Assembly (NCBI GenBank): GCA_030686995.1
Contig: CM060680.1
Location: 203,781,322-203,845,321 of the forward strand
DNA from: Artemisia argyi
Taxonomy: Eukaryota > Streptophyta > Magnoliopsida > Asterales > Asteraceae
Length of the DNA stretch: 64,000 nt
Direction: 5' to 3'
The position numbers were made by a program, and so were the translations under genes. Position 1 is the stretch's first letter, and each line of letters begins with the position of its first letter. The notes below the pieces were generated by a model. It saw only the letters and a program-made list of their open reading frames with translations, was not told the DNA's origin and did not search any database. Shown here piece by piece: positions 55,563 to 64,000 of the stretch.

Positions 55563-57540
55563 TTGTACAACAACAACAACAACATACCCAATCCCGCCTA
55601 GGCGGGGTATGGGGGAGGTGGGATGTAGACAGATCCTACCCCTACCCTAGGGAACCCTGCAGGTAGAGAGACTGCTTCCAGAAAGACCTCCGGCAAGTGT
55701 GTGCAAAGTGTGCTCGAGGTAAAGAAAACGAGAAAAAGAAAGCAAAACAAGGAAAAGCAAAAAAGCATAAAAGCAAACAGAGCAATACAAACATATAGGC
55801 AAAACGACACAACAAGCATAAAAGCAGACATAAAAGCAAACCGACACAACAAGTAAAAGAGCAAACAAAGCAAAACGACAAGACAACCAAGACAAAACAA
55901 CCAAAACAAACCACCTAGACAAGCACCAACAAAAAAGGGTGCGAGGGGGACACAAGACCAAGGCCAAACCAAGCAGCTAAGACCAAAGAGGGCAACGCAA
56001 ATGGCCTATAGCTAAGGCAAAGCAAAAAGAGCAAGCAAAAGGCACAAGCAAAGGGGCCTAAAGCCTAAAGGCACAACAAAGGCAAAACCAAAGCACTAGC
56101 CGAGGCAAAGCAAAATCTCCACCTCCTAAAGGGGGCAAGCCAAGGGACCCTAAAAAGCCTAAAACACAACAAACCCCAAACCCTCTACCAACCTAACCCC
56201 AAAACTAACCACGAAAACTAATCCTATCTCTCCACGCGTTCCTATCTGAGGTCATGTCCTCGGACAAGTGAAGCTCCTCCATGTCGAGCTTAAGCCTATC
56301 CTCCCATCTAAGTTTAGGTCTACCCCTCCTTCTCCGACCATCGACTATAAGCGATTCAACTCTCCTTACTGGCGCTGTTTGTGGTCTTCTCCTGACATGA
56401 CCAAACCATCTCAACCTTCCTTCTCTCATCTTCGAGATAATAGATTCCACTTCAAGTGCCGATCTGAACACCCCGTTAGGAATCATGTCCGACATGATTT
56501 TACCACAAGTCCATCTGAGCATTCTTAGTTCCGCTACTTCCACCCTGTTTGCTTGAGCTTTTGTGATAGGCCAGCACTCTGACCCGTACAGCATAGCCGG
56601 TCTAATAGCTACCCTATAGAATTTACCCTTAAGCTTAACGGGTACTTTCCTATCACATAGAACCCCTGACGCCGCCCTCCATTTCGCCCAGCCTCTTCCG
56701 GTACGGTGGGAGGATCTGGTCTCTGATACCGACTTCCGTTTCTTCGTTGAGGCTGATATCGCTCCTGCCGAAAGCACATCTCATGTATTCAGTCTTCTCC
56801 CTACTAACCCGAAGTTCATTCTCTTCAAGGGCCTCTCTCCAATGCTCGAGTCTGTTGTTCAACCCGTCCGCTGACTCTGACTCTGCCACTAATACAATAT
56901 CGTATGCGAATATCATGCTCCAAGGGATGCACTCTTGGATCCCTCGTGATAGCTCATCAAGAATCAAGGCGAATAGATAAGGGCTAATGGCTGATCCCTG
57001 GTGCAGTCCAACTTTCACAGGGAAAAACTCTGAGGTTCCCACTGTGGACCGTACACGGGTCTTCGCCCCCTCGTACATATCCTTTATGACTCTCAAGTAT
57101 CTCCTTGGGGTTCCCTTGTCTATCAGGGTTCTCCAAATCAACTCACGTGGGACACTATCATATGCCTTTTCTAGGTCGATGAAGGCCATATGCAAGTCTC
57201 TTTGCCTTTCTCTATATTTCTCCATAAGGCTTCTGAGGAGGTGAATAGCCTCGATCGAGGACCTTCCTGGCATAAAACCAAACTGGTTCTCTGACACCCT
57301 CGTTTCCCTTCTCAACCTTCTCTCAATAACCCTCTCCTAGAGCTTCATGGTGTGACTAAGGAGCTTAATACCCCTATAGTTGCTACACACTTGTACGTCA
57401 CCCTTGTTCTTGTAGATAGGGATGACTTCACTGAGCCTCCATTCCTCTGGCATCTTATCGCTAGAGAGAATCTTGTTGAAGAGGGAAGTCAACCATCTTA
57501 ACCCCTCGTCACCTAAGCTCCTCCAAACTGAGGCAATTAG
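55563..57540 (-). mobile_element. 5'-truncated RTE-type LINE
   Basis: The minus-strand 3' end carries a (TTG)n tail (plus-strand CAA repeats at 55568-55583), a hallmark of RTE elements, with the conserved GGTAGAGAGACTGCTTCCAG-type segment in complement near 55655. The 5' end breaks off in the reverse transcriptase near 57540. It is notably GC-richer than its surroundings and sits inside promoter-module unit E. Confidence 0.88.
56205..57535 (-). pseudogene. RTE reverse transcriptase, broken
   Basis: Reading on the minus strand: EVIPIYKNKGDVQVCSNYRG and IKLLSHTMKL, a TAG at 57339-57337 (likely an old Trp codon), [10 protein letters not shown], then [29 protein letters not shown] and [20 protein letters not shown]. 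The catalytic box reads FAYDIVLV, with Tyr replacing the first Asp of the usual FADD. Near 56700-56730 a frameshift moves the frame; the C-terminal part then gives GKFYRVAIRPAMLYGSECW and LRWFGHVRRRP, ending at 56205. The endonuclease domain is lost by 5' truncation. It could not retrotranspose on its own. Confidence 0.88.
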
Positions 57541-57560
57541 AAAATTTTAAAGTGAAACTT

Positions 57561-57602
57561 GTCCCACGTTGATGGTTGAAGAAAAACTTGATGTGTTTAT
57601 AG
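57561..57602 (+). promoter_or_regulatory. snRNA-type promoter module E
   Basis: GTCCCACGTTG (57561-57571) then TTTATAG at 57596, spacing 24 bp. The unit is split just upstream by the RTE insertion. Confidence 0.45.
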
Positions 57603-57723
57603 CTAAGTCAATGGCACTATTATTAATATGTGGTATACAACTCAGGGTATAATGCTTACTTTGGGATTCCCAGTCTGTGTACCGCATTTTTTTAGAAACC
57701 GTACCGCATTATTTAACTTATTA

Positions 57724-57948
57724 GAGCATCAGGTGTGGACAACTAGCTTCTCCTCTTCATTCGAGCCTCACATGTGCCACATCACCCAACACCTCTTCAC
57801 AACTAACACCCGCCCCTCACTAAACAACTAACTTCAACCTCTTTATTTGGGCCCCACCACTTACACTTTTATTTTTTTATTCATTTTTCAATCAAATTAA
57901 ATTTATTTTATTCAAAACAAAAATAACTAAAATTAAAAATGTTACTTA

Positions 57949-58000
<52 letters not shown>

Positions 58001-58349
58001 GTAAATATTGATTAGAAAACCACAAGGACCAAAACTACAAATAAACAAATCCACAAGGACCAAAACAACAAAAACACATTTTTTTTTTTGGAACAGATAG
58101 TCTTCTTCTTCACGCAAACACACACTATACCGGCAAAATGCAAACACAAGTTTAGAAAAGAAGTAAATAAAAGTTTAGAAAACAAATAAGCGTACACCTT
58201 TGCTGCTATTTTGTCAGAAAATACCCTCGTTGTGGCCACGAACACTTGCCCAACGGCGACCAACGGCGAGATGCAGGGGTGTGGCGGCGAGCTCGTTGAC
58301 ATTTCCACGTAGGATGGCGACGGCGAAACCTCAACCACACCTGATGCTC
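57724..58349. mobile_element. TIR element, Harbinger-like ends
   Basis: GAGCATCAGGTGTGG at 57724 and its exact complement ending at 58349, flanked by TTA and TAA (TA shared). The interior has a 47 bp A-run (57952-57998) and a GC-richer stretch at 58200-58330. The ends resemble the right edge near 30900 next to the Myb-like pseudogene. Confidence 0.7.
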
Positions 58350-58352
58350 TAA

Positions 58353-59117
58353 TATCATCTTTTGGTTTGAATTAAAAGCAACAACTCATTCCTTTCTTTA
58401 CACATAAAACGCAACTCGAATTATGTGCGACAACTCATTCTTTTCTTCACATGTAAAATGCAACTCAAATTTGTTACATAAGCAAAACACACTTCTCCAA
58501 CGGGTTTTTTTATACTAATATGAACAAGAATTTCTAATGTTTATCCACCCGCACAGGTAGGTGGGACAAAAAAGCAGAGAAATTTGCTTAGTCCTCAAAT
58601 TTGTCACTTATAAGCTACTTTACATCAAGTGCGGCTCACTTGGTCATTTTGAGAATCGATGTTTTATTTAGAACTTCATATTCGACATATCACATCTTGT
58701 TGCAAAGCTCTCACCGAGGAAAATGCAAACTCACAAACTAAGACTACGTTCGTGTAATCTTTTTCCTAATAAAACAAAACCCTTAGTGGGGACTTTTTCA
58801 TTTCAAAAAAATCAAATCATACCTTATTTAGTAATAACTGAATTATTATTATTTTTTATTTACAAGATTTTTAATTAAATAAACTTAAAATTTTCCTAAT
58901 TTGGCAAAAAAATAATTATAAATTCGTTTTATGTGAAAAGTGAATGAAAAATTACATGTGTCAAAAGTATGAAAAAATAAAATTTTAAAAAGATGGGTGA
59001 ATCTACAATATCTTGAAGGGTTTAAACAAAAGTTTTGAAAAACATAACCACAGTCAAACACAACCAAATTTTCTTAAAAATACCTTCCCTTCTTCCTGGC
59101 TTTCTTTCATCACATCG

Positions 59118-59153
<36 letters not shown>

Positions 59154-59852
59154 CTAATTTTACCAAAACAAAATTGGACTCATCAAGTATCACGTTTTTG
59201 AAAACTCGACCGATCATGGGTTATTCATGCTTATTTGTGGGTTCAAAAAGGAGGTGCAATACATTTTTTTTTTCAATTGGTGTTTGAGATTAGATTTTTA
59301 CGTTTGCTTATATAAAGGTTGTGATTTTAATGGATTTTGTAAATGTTCTTTAAAAACTTTTACTCTTTGTAGCTTAACTAATCATGGGTTTAGATTCTGA
59401 AAGGGTTTGTGCTTTTCTGTTAATTTTGTTTCAGTGTGGGGGGGGGGGGGGGGGGGGATTAGGGTTTGGATTTAGGGTTTAACTGGTGTGCTTATTAGTT
59501 TTCTAGGAAGATTATTCAGAAGTCGTCCACTGAAATCACTCCAAGTGTTTGCGAAGGGCGAAAAAAAATGAGATGTAGGAAATCAAATTAACATATTTTG
59601 TATTCTAATTGTTAATTTTGAGGCAAGTTATTGATAACATGGTAAATGGCGCAACCAAGTACAAACTTGAGGACCAAGAATTCAATAAGTAAAAAAGATT
59701 GATTCTTGATGAAAAAGGATCAAATCTTGATTGTTTTTATGGGTTTATTTGTAGGTTTGCTAAAGCCGGAAAGTTGAAGCTGAAGTCGGTTGAATCTAAG
59801 AGGTTTGTGTTAACATTTGTATTTGTTCTTACTTATCAGAATATGCCGTAGA
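58353..59852. other. Gene-less stretch with homopolymers
   Basis: 58380-58740 repeats parts of the recurrent unit, including a decayed minus-strand promoter module. A-run at 59118-59151 and a 20 bp G-run at 59438-59457. A short frame from ATGGGTTATTCATGC near 59216 is not supported by any family. Confidence 0.45.
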
Positions 59853-60258
59853 GGTAGCAAAATGAACGGGTCAGGTGGGTAGGGTAGTGGGTTCGGGTCA
59901 AAATGGGTAGTTCTTTGGTAATAGTTTGTATATAGATGGGTCAAACTTGCCATCTTTACTGCAAGTCATCTTTTGCTATCATAAGTCTACTATATTCTTG
60001 GCACATAGAACTTGATTGCATTTGTTCTTACAACACCTCTTGCTATGACAAATTGGTGACAGATTCTCACTCGTGGGATTATGCCGAGGTTTTGGTTTTA
60101 GGGTTTTCCTTGAAAGGTGCGGCCAAGTTGTATGTACTCTCTCTATATCACCTTTCCTTAGGGACTATCAACTTGAACTTGAAATAAAATTATTTAGCGA
60201 TATATACTTTGTACAGATATATTAAGTTACTTATGTTATCCATTTGAATTTCGGTGTA

Positions 60259-60310
60259 GGCATGAGGAAGCCTAAGCTAGCCTTTCAGATTGGGAAGGAA
60301 TTGACAAGGT
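60259..60310 (+). pseudogene. Exon-like fragment
   Basis: A short frame MRKPKLAFQIGKELTR running into a GTAATC donor near 60311, with a TAG acceptor-like site before it. Too short to assign. Confidence 0.25.
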
Positions 60311-61235
60311 AATCCATGTCTCATTTTTTGCGTACCTGCCTTCTATATTTTGGAAGAAAACAATTTATGTTGGATCATATTTATATCTAAAATCTATTTC
60401 TGATAAAATAATGTTTGAGTCACAATACAATGATACATTGTAGGATCATATATAATCATTTCAGTGTGTGAACATTTTTTATTACAACTATTTATCTTTC
60501 TTTTACTTCTTTTTTCTAAAATCCAATTGGCTTCTTCTTGGCTATTCTTTTTTATCCCTTGGTAAACTCTATGATTTTGCTCATTATGCACCCTATGTAT
60601 TAAATGTGGAGATTTAAGCATTGAAATAGCTCTCGCCATTTGTCAATTTTAGTTTAGCTATTTTTTCGAAGCTTGGTTGTTTTACCCTTGGAAATACCAT
60701 ATAACTCACACCGTTACAACTTTTAAAATAAATGAATTGGAAATTATCACTTTTACTAATATGCACTACGTATTTTACTAATATGCACCGGAAATTTCTT
60801 TAGCAATTGGCTTTGGTTTCTATCAAGTCCCCAATATCTAAATATTATTCTTGTGTAGTCCCATGACAAACACTAAATTGACCCATTAGCCTATATGCAC
60901 AACAAAAAATAAGTACCCCGTATAAATTTATACTCGGAAACTAAACCATCTTGAAAATATTACTATTAAAAAATAATAATTCAAATGGTTGGAACATGCG
61001 AAGGTCTTCAATAAGAGTTCAATCATGTGATCTTTGAAGTGATGAAAATTTTGCTACAATCTTCAAATCGGCTTACCTTCAAAGTTATATAATTGAATCA
61101 TCGGCACCCTTCTACAAGTACATTACTCAATTCAGCTAAAAATTTGTGAAAATGCTATTGATTTGATAATGCTTTATTTTGTTGTTATAAATCATTCATT
61201 TTGTTTGTTTAGTTTTGGCAATGATTAATTTGCAG

Positions 61236-61442
61236 GGAGTGCATACATCCTCGCATCCCACAGCTAGCAATACTTGGGTATTCAGAGATTACAACGAACT
61301 TATTCACAACCGAGACAAGGAGCAAATGGTTGTCCCATTAGATTGCTGGAAACATTAAGCTAAAAATTCTGTTTGTTACTAATCTGCAATCTACATGCAG
61401 TCACGTTCAGATTACTCTCCTCGAATTGTTGGAAATTTTGAG
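61236..61442 (+). pseudogene. Flavin monooxygenase-like exon
   Basis: Preceded by a good acceptor (TTTGCAG) and followed by a GTAACA donor. The frame [20 protein letters not shown] continuing [14 protein letters not shown] matches the C-terminal region of plant flavin-containing monooxygenases (..IHP.IP.LA.IGY.ES..NL.T.E.R..WLA..). A TAG directly after WLSH breaks it; the frame then continues IAGNIKLKI, as the FMO family would (LLDG.FKLP). The FAD and NADPH motifs are not present nearby. Confidence 0.55.
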
Positions 61443-61952
61443 GTAACACGCCTACTGTCCCTTATCCCAATATATTTGCTCAGCACTATCTCTTCTATAT
61501 CAATCTTTTTTATTCTCATTTACCAATGATGACATGTCATTCTTTTAGACAATTGATGCATTTCATTTATGGGCTAACAGTGCCCGTCTGGTCACCAATG
61601 TATCGGTCCCATTTTTTTTTGTCACAATGCCATAGATGATCCTGCACTGATGAAGCCATTCTTTGGGAAGAAATACGGTACAAAGAATACATGCTTTTTA
61701 ATTCTGAATAATTTACAACCCAATTTTTAACAAGGGTCATTACCACATTCTTTTTCGCTCCCATTTGACTCACTGAAACTCACACAAGTATAAACTAATC
61801 CAACTGATGATTCTTCTTTATTCTTCCCGTTCAACACATTTAAGGCATTATATGAAAAATGACCCTAAATAGTTTGTAATTATAATAATTTTTGTTTCCT
61901 AAACAAATTTTCCAATTCTAATGTATCTTTCTTATTTATTCCCGACGATGCA

Positions 61953-62004
61953 GGAGTTTCACTTTCTTTGGGAAAAGGACCTGTTGTTGGGAGGTGTTTT
62001 TGGG
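61953..62004 (+). pseudogene. Exon-like fragment
   Basis: Between a GCAG acceptor and a GTAAGA donor: GVSLSLGKGPVVGRCFW. Not recognised. Confidence 0.3.
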
Positions 62005-62522
62005 TAAGAATTGAAAACGTCAACTTAAACTATACATGCTAGACAGTATGAGTTCAAGCGACAAGTTCGTGGTATGAATGCTGGAAAAGCCATAATGACG
62101 GACTTATAACGGTTCTTAGGAACTTAAAGCAATAACTTGGTTTTTGTGTTTTAAAAAATTGAGTAAGGGTTCTTATAAAGTTCTAAACTTATTTAGTGAT
62201 AAAGAATGGATATTTTTAATTTGGAACAAGTTTTCCCCTAGGTGTAACAAGTGCTTCATGATGTAATGATATTTTTTATATTGCTCTGTGCAAAATAATG
62301 GTCTAAAATAGGTTATGCATCAAACTTTCTTTTAAAACAGTATGATTTACATATAGAATTTATTTTTACTTGCAGTTAGTTAATATATTACATGACTTGA
62401 TGTATGTTGTCAGACTTTGTATGAATCGAATCGTTTTTTTATCAGTTTGTTTCTTAGCTGCCAATTTTGAATGTCAAATATTTGGACCTGTTCAAATGAA
62501 TGTGTCATGTCATCTATAATTT

Positions 62523-62640
62523 ATGGTGGACTGGCTGAAGAAAACTATCTCCGATCTACGTGACTCGGTCATCAAAAAAAGACATAGGTTGTGGTTGCTG
62601 AGGCAAAAACTCAAGTTAGCCACTATTCTCAAGGAACAAG
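62523..62640 (+). pseudogene. Exon-like fragment, basic helical
   Basis: ATGGTGGACTGGCTG opens MVDWLKKTISDLRDSVIKKR then HRLWLLRQKLKLATILKEQ, ending at a GTAAGC donor. It is strongly helical and basic; family not recognised. It may be a first exon. Confidence 0.35.
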
Positions 62641-63223
62641 TAAGCTCTTTCTTTCACCTTATAAGATGGAAAACAATGAGGGTTTAATCTACTTGTAATC
62701 TTATTTTTCTGCAAATATTGAAAGCTTTTCTTGAAAATTGCACTTCTTTATATTAAGATCGTTTATATATCATTTGCCCACTCATATCATTAGATAGAAC
62801 TATTCATCTTCCAGTCAGTGGAGCAATAGTGCGTCTTTTTGCCATTTCATCGATTTTACTTTCTCATTTCATTAGTCGTGAAATAGTTCTATCTGTTCCA
62901 TCTATCAAAACAACGTCTAGCCTGAAATCACTATTACTAATTTTAGCATGTTGTCTTTTTAGTACAAGTCAAATTTGAAGGTCATGTTTTTCTTGCCAAC
63001 TAAACATAATTCTTACTGTTTTCATGAATCCAATTCTTTTCATATTAGATATTTTTTATGTTATGGTCTCTTTGATCGTAATTCTGGTTTTGAGACTATG
63101 GTTGGTTCGCAAGTTTGGTATTATGTAGTCGGTTTGCAGTTTTTTGTGTAGATTTTTTTTCCATTTCTTAAGTCTCGTGGTAACGCTTGCCATATATATT
63201 TGTTGTCCCTTTTTTTGCTTTAG

Positions 63224-63290
63224 GATGAGAATGGTAGCAAGTGGGAGTATGAGCCAGCTTATGTGTCATGTGCTACGTATCTCACTTTGG
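63224..63290 (+). pseudogene. Exon-like fragment
   Basis: After a TTTAG acceptor: DENGSKWEYEPAYVSCATYL then TLG and a GTAACT donor. Family not recognised. It lies downstream of, and could follow, the exon ending at 62640. Confidence 0.3.
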
Positions 63291-64000
63291 GTAACTGATT
63301 GCACACAATATCTGGTTTGAATTCGTTTATGTTTAAAGTTCGTTTTTAGATTCAAGCTTCTAGACTTCTGGTCATCCAACTTAAAGTTGTTGCTTTTGGT
63401 TTTTGTGTTGCGTTGAAGTTGAAATTGGATACTTACTTGAACAATGTATACAAAACTTTCAAATTTCTATTTTATGGCAAAGTTTTCTTATTGTGTATAC
63501 ACTCCATTTACAATTGTTGTGCTTCTTATCAAATCTTAGTTTTGTAGTGATACTTCTGAAATGTGTTACACAGTATTCTGTTTATGAAAATTCAAGGACT
63601 TAATTCACGCACATGAGATTGCTTTGTAATTATATTTGAGACACGGTATATTTAGAAAATTTAGATTTTTAGATATTATGTTTGGTAAGTGAACCAAACC
63701 AAGCCGCATAGGTTCTCCGTTTTGACCCGTTAGACAGCCTACGTGTCCATTTATGTTGCTACCTTTGAATTTTTAGGTTTTGCTTATTTTGGACTTTGAA
63801 ACAATGAGATTAAGTTATTGTGGTAAGTTACAACTTGAAGTAAAAAAATGCAAGCTATTCATCTTGAGGGGTAACTTACATATTCTTTATACTAATTTAA
63901 ACTACCTGATCAAACTAATTTCCCCAAGTACCTTCTGGGTAGACACGTTTTGACCATTTTATTAAAAACAATATGCAGAGGTATTATTCCCTGTTTTCAA
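63291..64000. other. Gene-less stretch to window end
   Basis: T-rich, intron-like; no exon, TIR pair (apart from the uncertain one near 63766) or repeat seen. Confidence 0.4.

Larger units (their letters stand above)
59853..63766. mobile_element. Possible element carrying exon-like pieces
   Basis: GAGGTAGCAAAATGAACGGG near 59852 is loosely inverted near 63766 (CATTTATGTTGCTACCTTTG), and both have a nearby GACCCGTT/AACGGGTC word. Only about ten terminal bases match well and no target duplication was found. If real, the exon-like blocks inside would be its cargo; otherwise this is a decayed host gene. Confidence 0.2.

Noticed and set aside
55598..55972. Three overlapping Cys/Leu/Phe-rich minus-strand ORFs
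   Set aside because: Open in all three frames because of the A/C-rich, AGCAAAA-repeat RTE 3' UTR; they resemble membrane proteins only by composition.

Overview
This window is AT-rich nuclear DNA of a flowering plant, and it is almost entirely transposable elements and their debris. The evidence is the set of plant TE families present (an Athila-like gypsy element with a tRNA-Asp primer site, a gypsy element with 3.1 kb LTRs and a tRNA-Met primer site, Stowaway, hAT and Mutator MITEs, Helitrons, L1 and RTE LINEs), together with intron-bearing plant gene fragments and long homopolymer and TA runs. A eudicot, possibly Asteraceae, is my guess from general resemblance of the repeats. I see no intact host protein gene.

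Layout. 1-9.6 kb: two inverted copies of a Mutator-like MITE (the left one cut by the window edge) around an AT-rich spacer; the right copy is split by a young, minus-strand gag-protease-only Athila-like retrotransposon (1333-9403, target duplication TGTAC). 9.67-11.19 kb: a Stowaway-type MITE holding a Helitron. 11.2-18.4 kb: probably an old Helitron-like region with a small ORF, SSRs, tandem repeats and a five-copy module in which three copies carry hairpins whose arms covary around one conserved loop. 18.43-22.2 kb: a Helitron with a clear 3' end, carrying minus-strand exons including a replication protein A (RPA) type zinc finger. Two related promoter-like segments, one near its 5' end and one just outside its 3' end, each contain a perfect E2F site. 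22.4-23.4 kb: a nearly perfect palindromic Stowaway MITE, then an intron-retaining cytosolic aspartyl-tRNA synthetase pseudogene. 23.7-28 kb: a copia-like LTR with a coding-free interior containing repeated units.

28-45 kb: a mosaic in which a promoter-like module (plant snRNA upstream element plus TATA, mostly 24-26 bp apart) recurs at least six times, cut up by hAT MITEs, a Harbinger-type Myb-like pseudogene, a probable solo LTR, LINE tails, two 287 bp Mutator MITEs with perfect 9 bp duplications, a complete TRIM-like LTR element and an apparently 5'-inverted L1. 45.96-54.40 kb: a complete gypsy element with 3.14 kb LTRs that are almost identical, around a 2.2 kb interior in which protease and reverse transcriptase are wrecked. 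55.6-57.5 kb: a broken RTE LINE inserted into one copy of the snRNA-type promoter module. 57.7-58.35 kb: another TIR element. 59-64 kb: exon-like fragments on the plus strand, one resembling the C-terminal part of a flavin monooxygenase.

Nothing here works as a gene pathway. The interest lies in how the elements nest, which captured pieces they carry, and several structured or promoter-like repeats not explained by standard TE annotation. All family names come from motif recognition by eye; no search was run.
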